64,000 nt of DNA from Betaproteobacteria bacterium. GTDB lineage: Bacteria > Pseudomonadota > Gammaproteobacteria > Burkholderiales > Rhodocyclaceae. The position numbers were made by a program, and so were the translations under genes. This document shows, one piece after another, positions 1-7,815 of the stretch (the stretch's first letter is position 1; each line of letters starts with the position of its first letter). The stretch covers positions 91,456-155,455 of the forward strand of contig VGHJ01000002.1 in NCBI GenBank assembly GCA_016868295.1, given 5' to 3'. The notes below the pieces were generated by a model. The model was not told where the DNA came from. It made no database searches and saw only the letters and a program-made list of their open reading frames with translations.

Positions 1-41
1 CCGACGAAGTGACCGCCGCGCTGGCAAAGAGGGCGGACTGA
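1..41 (+). CDS. glyQ: Glycyl-tRNA synthetase alpha subunit, C-terminal end (partial)
   Basis: Only the last 12 codons are inside the window: the frame reads DEVTAALAKRAD and then TGA at 39-41. The identity rests mainly on position. The next gene, one base downstream, is the beta subunit of glycyl-tRNA synthetase, and glyQ-glyS is the usual bacterial pair. Too little protein is visible to confirm the family directly. Confidence 0.7.
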   Translation, partial: DEVTAALAKRAD

Positions 42-42
42 G

Positions 43-2133
43 ATGACGACGAAAAACCTGCTCGTCGAGCTCTTCGTCGAGGAACTGCCGCCGAAGGCGC
101 TGAAGAAGCTGGGCGAAACCTTCGCTGCGTCGCTGGCGGACAACCTCGGGTCGCGGGGCCTGGCCGACGCGGCCTCGGTCGTCACCCCCTACGCCTCGCC
201 GCGCCGCCTGGCCGTGCATGTCACCGCCGTTGCGGCAAAAGCCGCCGACAAGGCGGTGCAGCAGAAACTGATGCCGGTCGCGGTCGGACTCGACGCATCC
301 GGGAACGCGACACCCGCCCTGCTGAAGAAACTCGCTGCACTCGGTGCCGACGCCGCTGCGGTGCCCAAGCTCAAACGCGCCACGGACGGCAAGGCCGAGG
401 CCCTGTTCCTCGACACCGTCGTGCCCGGCGCGACGCTGGCCGAAGGTCTGCAGGCGGCCATGGAAGCCGCGCTTGCCGCGCTGCCGATCCAGAAGGTGAT
501 GAGCTACCAGCTCGCCGACGGCTGGAGCAGCGTGAACTTCGTGCGTCCGGCGCACGGGCTGGTGGCACTGCACGGCGCCGAGGTCGTGCCGGTTTCCGTG
601 CTCGGCCTCAGCGCCGGCCGTGAAACGCAGGGCCACCGCTTCGAAGCCGCCCATCCCGTTGTGTCGATCCGTGACGCCGACTGTTACGTCCAGCAGTTGG
701 GAAACGACGGCGCCGTGATCGCCGGCTTTGCCGCGCGTCGCGTCGAGATCAAGCGGCAACTCGAGGCTGCCGCGGCGCAGGAGGCGCTGCGCCCGATCGA
801 GGACGAGGCGCTGCTCGACGAGGTGACGGCGCTGGTCGAGCGGCCCAACGTGCTGGCCTGCCAGTTCGAGCAGGAATTCCTCGATGTGCCGCAGGAATGC
901 CTGATCCTGACCATGAAGGCCAACCAGAAGTATTTCCCGCTGCTCGATGCGAAGGGCAGGCTGACGAACAAGTTCCTCGTCGTCAGCAACATCCGACCGG
1001 CCAACCCTTCCGCGGTGATCGGCGGCAACGAGCGCGTGGTGCGGCCGCGCCTGGCCGACGCCAAGTTCTTTTTCGACCAGGACCGCAAGAAATCGCTGAT
1101 GGACCGCATCCCCGGCCTGGCCAGGGTGGTCTATCACAACAAGCTCGGCACCCAGGGCGAGCGCGTCGAGCGTGTTGCGGCACTCGCCCGCGCCATCGGC
1201 GACAAACTGGGCGGCGAGGCCTTGGCGAACCAGGCCGACCGCGCCGCGGTGCTATCGAAGGCCGACCTGCTCACCGACATGGTCGGCGAGTTCCCCGAGC
1301 TGCAGGGCATCATGGGGCGCTACTATGCCTTGCACGACGGCGAGCCCGTGGAGATCGCCGAGGCCATCGAGGACCACTACAGGCCGCGCTTCGCCGGCGA
1401 CGAGTTGCCGCGCAATCCGGTCGGTCTCTGCGCGGCGCTGGCCGACAAGCTGCAGACCCTGGCCGACATGTTCGGCATCGGGCAATTGCCCACCGGCGAC
1501 AAGGATCCCTTCGCCCTGCGCCGCCATGCGCTGGGCGTGATCCGCATGCTGATCGAGCGCGATTTGCCGCTCGATCTGGCGTGGCTGTTCCAGGCGGCAC
1601 GGCTTTCGGATAGCAAGGTCGCCGGGCAGCTTGCGGATTTCATCTACGAACGCCTCGCCGGCAGCCTGCGCGAGCAGGGCTACTCGGCGCTGGAAGTGGA
1701 TGCCGTGCTCGGCCTGCGCCCGCAGCGCTTGGGCGACATCCCGAAGCGGCTGGCCGCGGTGCGCGCCTTTGCTGAACTGCCCGAAGCGGCCAGCCTCGCC
1801 GCCGCCAACAAGCGCGTCGGCAACATCCTGAAAAAAGTCAGTCCCGGCGAGACGGCGCAGGTTGACGCGGCGCTGCTCAGGGAGCCGGCTGAAGTGGCGT
1901 TGAGCGCCGCGCTGGCTGCCGTCAGGCCGAAGGCCGATGCCGCCTTCGAGCGGGGCGACTACGCCGCTTCGCTGCAATCGCTGGCGGCATTGAAGGGCCC
2001 GGTCGACGCCTTCTTCGACCACGTCATGGTGAACGTCGAGGATGCCGCGCTGCGCGCCAACCGCCTCGGCCTGCTCGCCACCCTGCATGCGGCCATGAAC
2101 CGGGTCGCCGACCTGTCCAGGCTTTCCGCATGA
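43..2133 (+). CDS. glyS: Glycyl-tRNA synthetase beta subunit
   Basis: Cytoplasmic subunit of the tetrameric (alpha2beta2) glycyl-tRNA synthetase, which charges tRNA-Gly. The 696-residue length is normal for GlyS. Recognisable blocks are HRFEAAHP (about residue 200), FFFDQDRKKSL (about 345), HNKLGTQGERVERV, the block TDMVGEFPELQGIMGRYYA, GDKDPFALRRHALGVIRMLIE (about 490), and a C-terminal DALR-type region with ANKRVGNILKK. It starts one base after the glyQ stop and its end overlaps gmhB by four bases, so it lies in a glyQ-glyS-gmhB-plsC operon. One copy of the dispersed 25-bp motif lies inside it at 1833-1857 and encodes KVSPGETA just after the conserved ILKK. Confidence 0.97.
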   Translation: MTTKNLLVELFVEELPPKALKKLGETFAASLADNLGSRGLADAASVVTPYASPRRLAVHVTAVAAKAADKAVQQKLMPVAVGLDASGNATPALLKKLAALGADAAAVPKLKRATDGKAEALFLDTVVPGATLAEGLQAAMEAALAALPIQKVMSYQLADGWSSVNFVRPAHGLVALHGAEVVPVSVLGLSAGRETQGHRFEAAHPVVSIRDADCYVQQLGNDGAVIAGFAARRVEIKRQLEAAAAQEALRPIEDEALLDEVTALVERPNVLACQFEQEFLDVPQECLILTMKANQKYFPLLDAKGRLTNKFLVVSNIRPANPSAVIGGNERVVRPRLADAKFFFDQDRKKSLMDRIPGLARVVYHNKLGTQGERVERVAALARAIGDKLGGEALANQADRAAVLSKADLLTDMVGEFPELQGIMGRYYALHDGEPVEIAEAIEDHYRPRFAGDELPRNPVGLCAALADKLQTLADMFGIGQLPTGDKDPFALRRHALGVIRMLIERDLPLDLAWLFQAARLSDSKVAGQLADFIYERLAGSLREQGYSALEVDAVLGLRPQRLGDIPKRLAAVRAFAELPEAASLAAANKRVGNILKKVSPGETAQVDAALLREPAEVALSAALAAVRPKADAAFERGDYAASLQSLAALKGPVDAFFDHVMVNVEDAALRANRLGLLATLHAAMNRVADLSRLSA
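1833..1857 (-). repeat. Dispersed 25-bp motif, copy 1 (inside glyS)
   Basis: Read on the minus strand: CGCCGT, spacer CTCGCCGG, GACTGACTTTT. The GACTGACTTTT half is exact. In the glyS frame it encodes KVSPGETA, in a variable stretch. Confidence 0.85.
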
Positions 2134-2663
2134 AACTGGTCATCCTCGACCGCGACGGCGTCATCAACCACGACAGCGACCAGTTCATCAAGTCGCCGGA
2201 CGAGTGGCGGCCGCTGCCCGGCAGCCTCGAGGCCATCGCCCGCCTGTCGCAATGGGGCTATCGCGTGGTGGTGGCCACCAATCAGTCCGGCATCGGCCGC
2301 GGCCTGTTCGACATGGATGCGCTCAACGCCATCCACGACAAGATGCTGAAGGCGGTGGCGCTGGCCGGCGGCCGCATCGATTCCGTCTTCTTCTGCCCGC
2401 ACGCGGCGGATTCCACCTGCGAATGCCGCAAGCCGCGGCCGGGCCTGCTGCGCGAGATCGCGCTGCGCTACAACACGGATCTGAAGGGCGTGCCGGCGGT
2501 GGGCGACAGCCTGCGCGACCTGCAGGCTGCCGCATCTGTGGGGGCGCAACCCATTCTGGTGCTAACCGGCAAGGGCGCGAAGACGCACGAACATCCCGAC
2601 CTGCCGCGCCAGACGCTGGTGTTTCCCGACCTCGCTGCCGCCGCGGCGCATATCGCCGCATGA
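2130..2663 (+). CDS. gmhB: D-glycero-beta-D-manno-heptose 1,7-bisphosphate 7-phosphatase
   Basis: HAD-superfamily phosphatase of the ADP-heptose pathway, supplying the heptose of the lipopolysaccharide inner core. Visible are the DxD nucleophile motif LDRDGVI at residues 5-11, the motif II block VVATNQSGIGRG (about 48-59), a GmhB-type zinc-binding set CPHAADSTCEC (about 92-102), KPRPG, and the acidic motif VGDSLRDL (about 127). At 177 residues it is the usual length. It overlaps glyS by four bases and plsC by four (ATGA), so translational coupling is likely. A cytoplasmic location is inferred. Confidence 0.93.
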   Translation: MKLVILDRDGVINHDSDQFIKSPDEWRPLPGSLEAIARLSQWGYRVVVATNQSGIGRGLFDMDALNAIHDKMLKAVALAGGRIDSVFFCPHAADSTCECRKPRPGLLREIALRYNTDLKGVPAVGDSLRDLQAAASVGAQPILVLTGKGAKTHEHPDLPRQTLVFPDLAAAAAHIAA

Positions 2664-3427
2664 GCAGGCAGAAGCCGAACCTGTCGATCGTCCTGCGCTC
2701 GGCGCTGTTCATGGCCCTGCTGCTGATCATCACGCCACCCTACGCGCTGGGGGTGATGCTCTGCTTCCCGCTGCCGCACCGCTGGCGCCGCCGTACCGTG
2801 GTGCCCTGGGTGGTGATGGCCACGTGGCTGATCAAGCACGTCCTCGGCATCGACTACCGCGCGCTCGGCCGCGAAAACATTCCGGATCGTCCCTCCGTGA
2901 TCCTGGCCAAGCACCAGTCGGCCTGGGAAACCATCGTGCTGCAGATGATCTTTCCGTGGACGCTGTTCGTCTGGAAAAAGGAGCTGAAGATGCTGCCCTT
3001 CTTCGGCTGGGCGCTGGCGGCGACGCCGATGATCTCGGTGGACCGCGGCGCCGGCAAGGCGGCGCTGCAGCAACTGGTCGACCAGGGACGCATGCGCCTC
3101 GGCCAGGGCTACTGGGTCATCATCTTTCCCGAGGGCACGCGCACGCCCGTCGGCAGCCACCGGCGCTACAAGGTCGGCGGCGCCCATCTGGCGGTCGAAA
3201 CCGGCGCACCGGTCGTGCCGGTGGCGCTCAACTCGGGCGAATTCTGGAGTCGCCAGGCCTTCATCAAGTATCCCGGTACGGTGACGGTCAGCATCGGCCC
3301 GGCGATTGACCCGGCCGGGCTCACGGCGGATGATGTGAGCAGTCGCGCCGAAGCCTGGATGGAAGCGGAAATGCGCCGGATCTGCCCCCACCTCTACCCC
3401 GACGATGTTGCCCGACCCGCAGCTTGA
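2660..3427 (+). CDS. plsC: 1-acyl-sn-glycerol-3-phosphate acyltransferase
   Basis: Transfers an acyl chain to lysophosphatidic acid to form phosphatidic acid at the inner membrane. I chose the ATG overlapping the gmhB stop because MSRQKPNLSIVLRSALFMALLL gives an N-terminal membrane anchor; upstream extension in this frame has no family similarity. Catalytic block HQSAWET (about residue 91, the HX4D region with E at the acidic position, as in many betaproteobacterial copies), substrate block FPEGTRTP (about 155), then VGGAHLAVETGAPVVPVALNSGE. The protein has 255 residues. The end overlaps the next gene by 23 bases. Confidence 0.93.
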   Translation: MSRQKPNLSIVLRSALFMALLLIITPPYALGVMLCFPLPHRWRRRTVVPWVVMATWLIKHVLGIDYRALGRENIPDRPSVILAKHQSAWETIVLQMIFPWTLFVWKKELKMLPFFGWALAATPMISVDRGAGKAALQQLVDQGRMRLGQGYWVIIFPEGTRTPVGSHRRYKVGGAHLAVETGAPVVPVALNSGEFWSRQAFIKYPGTVTVSIGPAIDPAGLTADDVSSRAEAWMEAEMRRICPHLYPDDVARPAA

Positions 3428-3914
3428 TCTGCCGCTCGGGCGGGCATTCGACGCCGCGCCGCGCCGCACGCGCAAGGCGCCGGCGGACGACGCCTGGCGC
3501 GACGCGGCGCCGCTGGCCTATCTCGGCCGCGGCGTCACGCTCAGGCTGGACGGTGCGCGCGAGCGCGCCGAGCTCGCCGGCGACGTCCTCTTTCTGCCGC
3601 TGCCGCCCGAGGCCGAGGCGGCGCAGATCCGGGATCGCGCCCAGGGATGGCTGCAGGGCGAGGCGCGGCGCGTGCTGGGCGAACGGCTGACGGCCTGCGC
3701 GCAACAGCTCGGCCTGCCGGTGCCGGCCTGGCAGCTCGCCTTTACCGCCGGGCTGCAGACGGAAATGGGCGCGGACGGACGCCTGCGCCTGCCCTGGCGC
3801 CTGGTGCAGCTCGCGCCGGAACTCATCGACCGCCGCCTGATGGGGCAGCTTCAGCCCCTGAGCTCGCGCGCCGGCGCGGGCGACCTCTGGGATGCTGCGC
3901 CTCTTTCAGCTTGA
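3405..3914 (+). CDS. Catalytically dead paralogue of the YgjP-type metallopeptidase next door
   Basis: A 169-residue protein with no motif I recognise directly. Compared with the following gene product (3892-4644) it keeps the same order of blocks: a short strand-rich N-terminus, a helical stretch (AAQIRDRAQGWLQGEARRVLGERLTACAQQLG), then LQTEMGADGRLRLPWRLVQLAPELIDRRLMGQL. This lines up with [37 protein letters not shown] in its neighbour. The WGS motif and the zinc-binding HExxH are both absent, the latter replaced by RLMGQ. I infer an old tandem duplication whose upstream copy lost metal binding. It overlaps plsC and the peptidase gene by 23 bases each. Confidence 0.65.
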   Translation: MLPDPQLDLPLGRAFDAAPRRTRKAPADDAWRDAAPLAYLGRGVTLRLDGARERAELAGDVLFLPLPPEAEAAQIRDRAQGWLQGEARRVLGERLTACAQQLGLPVPAWQLAFTAGLQTEMGADGRLRLPWRLVQLAPELIDRRLMGQLQPLSSRAGAGDLWDAAPLSA

Positions 3915-4644
3915 GCTGCCCTTCTTCCGGCGCGCGGCGCCGCCGCAGGACAGCCTGCGCCACATCCAGCTCGGCAGCCGCGTCGTCGACTACCGCCTGA
4001 TCCGCTCCGGCCGCCGCACGCTCGGCATGACCATCGACCAGCGCGGCCTGCGCGTCGGCGCCAGCCCGCGCACCTCGCTGGCCGACATCGAGCGCTTCCT
4101 GCGCCACAACGCCGCCTGGGTGCTGAAGAAACTCGACGAGTGGCACGGACATGGCGGATCGCGCCATCTGGCGGTGTGCGACGGCGCCCTGATTCCGGTG
4201 CTGGGCGAGAACTGCGTGGTGCGCATCGAGCCGGGCGCCAACCGCGTGCGCTGGGTCGGCCACACGCTGATCCTGCAGGCGCGGCCCGACGCCGACCTGC
4301 GGCCACTGGCGCGGCGCGCCCTGCGCCAACGGGCGCAGGAAGTGTTTGCCGAGCGCACGGCGCATTTCGCCGCGCTGATGCATCGCGCGCCGCCGCGCGT
4401 CGCCCTGTCGAACGCGCAGACGCGCTGGGGCAGTTGCAACGAGCAAACCGGCCTCCGTCTCTCGTGGCGGTTGATCCACGCGCCGCTGCGCCTGGTCGAC
4501 TACGTCGTGGCGCATGAGATGGCGCATCTGGTCGAGATGAACCATTCGCCGCGCTTCTGGAAGGTCGTCGAGCGCCTGTATCCGGAGTACCGCGGCGCGC
4601 GCGAGGAACTGAAGCGCCTGGCGGCGACGTGTCCGCAGTTATAG
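3892..4644 (+). CDS. YgjP-family (DUF45) zinc metallopeptidase
   Basis: Predicted zinc-dependent metallopeptidase of the YgjP/DUF45 (M48-like) family, 250 residues; substrate unknown. The C-terminal core holds [19 protein letters not shown] (about residues 178-196), then [19 protein letters not shown] (about 204-222) with the HExxH zinc site and a third histidine ligand downstream. The N-terminus carries the strand block [27 protein letters not shown]. No signal peptide is visible, so a cytoplasmic location is likely. Its start overlaps the upstream dead paralogue, suggesting co-translation of the pair. The stop is 11 bases before the glyoxalase ATG, with GGGAAGGGGAAG as ribosome site. Confidence 0.88.
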   Translation: MLRLFQLELPFFRRAAPPQDSLRHIQLGSRVVDYRLIRSGRRTLGMTIDQRGLRVGASPRTSLADIERFLRHNAAWVLKKLDEWHGHGGSRHLAVCDGALIPVLGENCVVRIEPGANRVRWVGHTLILQARPDADLRPLARRALRQRAQEVFAERTAHFAALMHRAPPRVALSNAQTRWGSCNEQTGLRLSWRLIHAPLRLVDYVVAHEMAHLVEMNHSPRFWKVVERLYPEYRGAREELKRLAATCPQL

Positions 4645-4657
4645 GGAAGGGGAAGAC

Positions 4658-5047
4658 ATGCGCATCCTGCACACCATGCTCAGGGTCGGCGACCTCGATC
4701 GCTCGATCGGGTTTTACACCGAGGTGCTCGGCATGCGGCTCCTGCGACGCAGCGACTACCCGGACGGAAAATTCACCCTGGCCTTCGTCGGCTATCAGGA
4801 CGAGCGCGACGGCGCCGTGCTGGAACTGACTTTCAACTGGGACGTGGACCGGTACGACATCGGCACCGGTTACGGCCATGTCGCGCTGGAAGTCGATGAC
4901 GCCTACGCCGCCTGCGCCGAGATCCGGCGCCGCGGCGGCACGGTGACGCGGGAGGCCGGCCCGATGAAGCACGGCAGCACGGTGATCGCCTTCGTGCAGG
5001 ATCCCGACGGCTACAAGATCGAGCTGATCCAGAAGAAGTCGGCTTAA
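4658..5047 (+). CDS. gloA: Lactoylglutathione lyase (glyoxalase I)
   Basis: Converts the methylglyoxal-glutathione hemithioacetal to S-lactoylglutathione in the cytoplasm. At 129 residues it is the short bacterial nickel-type form. Metal ligands fit H5 (MRILHTML), E56 (AVLELTFN), H75 (GYGHVALEV) and E123 (YKIELIQ). A strong ribosome site precedes the ATG. The TAA stop shares two bases with the stop of the convergent CZB gene. The sequence VLELTF at 4819-4836 contains AACTGACTTTC by chance; it lacks the eight-base spacing of the dispersed motif. Confidence 0.95.
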   Translation: MRILHTMLRVGDLDRSIGFYTEVLGMRLLRRSDYPDGKFTLAFVGYQDERDGAVLELTFNWDVDRYDIGTGYGHVALEVDDAYAACAEIRRRGGTVTREAGPMKHGSTVIAFVQDPDGYKIELIQKKSA

Positions 5048-5400
5048 AGCGCGTCCTTGACCTGGAGCAGCCGTGCGGCCAGCGCGCTGCTGGCCTGCTC
5101 CAGCTTGCCGCCCTGGGCGACCAGGGCGTGCGCGCCGGCGAAATCGCGGGACTTCAGCTTGTCCGCGACCTCCGCGGCAACCCGGTGGAATTCGGCGTGC
5201 AGAGCGTCGATTTCCCGGTATTGCTCCGGCTTCAGGTATTTCGCCCCGTAGCGGTCCAGCCAGTTGCCGAAGGCGCAGTGGTCCGTCGTGCCGAGCACGG
5301 CGATGTCCAGACCCGCCCGCCCCACCAAAAATTCGTGAAAGCGCGCCTTCCATGAAGCATGGGCGGCCAGAACGGCGTCGATTTCCTCTCGCGTGATCAT
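5044..5400 (-). CDS. CZB-domain (chemoreceptor zinc-binding) protein
   Basis: A 118-residue stand-alone CZB domain, a four-helix fold that binds zinc and senses redox or oxidants when attached to chemoreceptors or diguanylate cyclases. Visible zinc-ligand candidates are H15 (AHASW), the core block DHCAFGNWL (about residues 40-48), and HAEFHRVA (about 68). No transmembrane, HAMP or signalling domain is attached, so it must act alone or with a partner encoded elsewhere. I chose the ATG at 5398-5400 because [17 protein letters not shown] matches the expected start of the domain; longer versions have a low-complexity leader. Confidence 0.75.
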   Translation of the reverse strand: MITREEIDAVLAAHASWKARFHEFLVGRAGLDIAVLGTTDHCAFGNWLDRYGAKYLKPEQYREIDALHAEFHRVAAEVADKLKSRDFAGAHALVAQGGKLEQASSALAARLLQVKDAL

Positions 5401-5428
5401 GTGGGAAGCCCGTCGGCAGGGAGCGACA

Positions 5429-6514
5429 TTATCTTGCCGCCGGGGGCTGCGCGGCAAGGCCGGCGTCGCGGTGCAGACCTTGATAAACCGCGAATCGCCG
5501 CTCCACCTGGCGATGGAACAGGGCGCCGGCGCCGAGGCTGGCCGCCCAAGCGACCGCCATGCCCAGCATGTTGGCGGCCGGCTCGTTCGGCGCGAACCGG
5601 CCGAAGACGGCATTCACCACCAGGCAGACGGGATAGTGCACCAGGAACACGGAGTACGAGATGTCGCCTAGACGGGCGAACAGGCGGGCAAGACTGGGCG
5701 GCAGGTGCCGACCGGAATGAAAAGTCAGTCCCAGCGGCACGGCGACCAGCAGCGCCAGCGCGATGCGGCTGCGGAAATCCAGCGCGAGCGCGGCCGCCGC
5801 CACTGCCGCAACGAGCGCAAGCCACGGAACCGGGCGCCCGCTTTGGTGCGCGTAGAAGGCCAGCGCGCCCAGGGCGTAGGCGCCGAAGAAATACAGCGCC
5901 CAGGCGTCCCAGGCGGCGAGCCGATTGAAATGGAACAGCGAGGCGACGGCCAGCAGCGATATCAGCGCGACGGCCGCCTGCCGCCGCCAGGCGATGCCGG
6001 CGCGGCCCGACAGCCAGAGGAGCATCGCCAGCAGCGCATACAGCTGGAAATCGATGGCGACGTACCAGACGCCGGCCGAGAGCGCCTCGACGCCGAGCAG
6101 GTCCTGCAGCAACAGAAGATGCGCCAGCAGTTGCGGCAGGCTGGGCGCGGCCGGGGTGGATGCCAGCGGCAGCACGGCGCGGGCGAGGGCGGCGCACAGA
6201 ACGGCCAGTCCGATCGCCGCCATGAGGGGCAGGGCCAGACGGCAGTAGCGCCGCCAGAGGAGTTGAAAGGGGGGCGCCGTCCGGAAGACGTTGTGCGCAG
6301 CGAGGCTGCGGGCGGCCAGATAGCCGCCGACGACCAAAAAGACCTGCACGGCAAGGCGACCGTGGCTTGCCAGCCCGTCGATCAGATGCGGCGCGAGCTC
6401 GCGCGCCGCGTCCGACATCGGGCCGTAGAAGGCCAGGTGATGCAACACGATGAACTGGGATGCGACCGTCCTGAGGACGTCGACCGGAACCGTTCGCGAA
6501 GAAGCTTCATTCAT
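5429..6514 (-). CDS. Acyltransferase family 3 (OafA/YrhL-like) membrane protein
   Basis: Predicted integral-membrane O-acyltransferase, 361 residues, with about ten hydrophobic segments. The N-terminal block VPVDVLRTVASQFIVLHHLAFYG carries the family Arg and His region, and the C-terminal block LGDISYSVFLVHYPV is also typical. Relatives acylate sugars of O-antigen, exopolysaccharide or antibiotics; the substrate here is unknown. It is a single gene, divergent from nothing obvious, ending 28 bases before the CZB gene start. One copy of the dispersed motif (5720-5744) lies in a predicted loop where the protein reads VAVPLGLTFHSGRH. Confidence 0.82.
   Translation of the reverse strand: MNEASSRTVPVDVLRTVASQFIVLHHLAFYGPMSDAARELAPHLIDGLASHGRLAVQVFLVVGGYLAARSLAAHNVFRTAPPFQLLWRRYCRLALPLMAAIGLAVLCAALARAVLPLASTPAAPSLPQLLAHLLLLQDLLGVEALSAGVWYVAIDFQLYALLAMLLWLSGRAGIAWRRQAAVALISLLAVASLFHFNRLAAWDAWALYFFGAYALGALAFYAHQSGRPVPWLALVAAVAAAALALDFRSRIALALLVAVPLGLTFHSGRHLPPSLARLFARLGDISYSVFLVHYPVCLVVNAVFGRFAPNEPAANMLGMAVAWAASLGAGALFHRQVERRFAVYQGLHRDAGLAAQPPAAR
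5720..5744 (-). repeat. Dispersed 25-bp motif, copy 2 (inside acyltransferase gene)
   Basis: Minus strand: CGCCGT, spacer GCCGCTGG, GACTGACTTTT; both halves exact. The host gene is on the same strand and reads VAVPLGLTF across it. Confidence 0.88.
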
Positions 6515-6600
6515 ATATTCAAATAGTTACACATAAAAGCCCCCCAATGAGCTTCCCTCAGTTTTTCGCCTTCCAACCCGACGGCATTATGCCGCCGATT

Positions 6601-6835
<235 letters not shown>

Positions 6836-6881
6836 GAGTTATGTTATAAATCAGCACGTTACGCGCTACCGCCCCGTGCTT

Positions 6882-6923
6882 GCGTGACAAATCGTGACTG
6901 ACTCAAGTCACGATTTGTCACGC
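6882..6923. repeat. 18-bp perfect inverted repeat, 6-base loop
   Basis: Arms GCGTGACAAATCGTGACT (6882-6899) and its exact reverse complement (6906-6923) flank GACTCA. No T-run follows. A related half, AGTCACGAT...GTCACGC, recurs at 7627-7645 near the other end of the scar. It could be an integrase or operator site of the lost element; function unknown. Confidence 0.85.
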
Positions 6924-6995
6924 TGTTTCATCCTCGATGGCGTTTATGGTGCGGATATCCCACGTCAGTCCAATTGGCGCGCCAGGGGATTGGGT

Positions 6996-7481
6996 TCAAA
7001 GCCTGTCCCGAAGCTTCTGCGCGATTTTGGCGCGAAGATAACCCCGCAATTCATCGAATGGAATCGGCTTCCCGAAAACGGCAATGTCGGGCGGCAATCC
7101 CCCCCTGGCTTCGATTTCCTGGGTGGAAAGACCCGTGACTGCGATGATGTCCATGTTCGCAAACGTCGGATCGGCCCGCAGCCGGGCCACGAGTTCAATT
7201 CCGTTCATCCTCGGCATCTTCATATCGGCGATGAGCACGTCGGGCTGGTGTCGGCCTAGGTGCACAAGCACATCGAATCCGTCGCCGACGATGGCCACCG
7301 TCAATGGCAGGCCCCAGCTTTCCAGCGTCTGACGATAGAGTTCCTGCAGTGAAAGCTGATCTTCCGCGATCAGTACAGCAACCCGGTCAGAGGCAAATCC
7401 GGCAGCAAGCTTGGGCGCATTGTGCTGCAGAAAACGTTCCACGGATTGCACCCTGATGCGACGGTGTCCGCCTTGAGCCAC
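6996..7481 (-). pseudogene. Decayed helix-turn-helix response regulator
   Basis: The frame encodes an intact receiver domain: VAVLIAEDQLSLQELYRQTLESWGLPL, phospho-acceptor block DVLIADMKMPRMNG, then VTGLST and a FGKPIPF switch region with Lys. Just before it stands VAQGGHRRIRVQSVERFL, which is the wing of an excisionase/MerR-like DNA-binding domain (GGHRRI). The rest of that domain is missing in all three frames upstream, and no good start codon exists; I use a GTG at 7479-7481 as boundary, though the frame stays open to 7613. Together with the flanking tRNA fragments this looks like a remnant of an inserted element. Expression is doubtful. Confidence 0.65.
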
Positions 7482-7693
7482 CGGAAATGGGGCGAGATGG
7501 CGAGCCGGATGAAGAGATGAAGCGGAAGCAGGCGATCTACGGCGTTTGCCGGGCGGACAACGATGCCGCGCGAACCCATGGCTGGCAGGTGACCATCCAG
7601 CGCCGCGGTGCAACGCCTCGAAGGCCAGTCACGATCCGGTCACGCGACCCACAAGGACGCCGGCGCCGGAAGCAGTTAAGTAGTTGATGTGTT

Positions 7694-7770
<77 letters not shown>

Positions 7771-7786
7771 GTGCCGCGATGATACT

Positions 7787-7812
7787 GAAACGGCAGCCTC
7801 GGCTGCCGTTTC
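7787..7812. terminator. Hairpin after rpoD
   Basis: A 12-bp perfect stem, GAAACGGCAGCC with GGCTGCCGTTTC, lies three bases after the rpoD stop. The T-rich side (TTTCGTTTT) faces the plus direction; on the minus strand the run after the stem is poor, so termination of rpoD may be partial. Confidence 0.65.
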
Positions 7813-7815
7813 GTT

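Noticed and set aside
4815..4836. CGCCGT followed by GAACTGACTTTC in gloA as an eighteenth dispersed motif
   Set aside because: The spacer is shorter than eight bases and the region encodes a conserved glyoxalase strand (VLELTF), so chance is the better explanation.
7787..7812. rpoD hairpin as a mobile-element end
   Set aside because: A simple terminator-like stem right after the stop codon explains it; no target duplication is visible.
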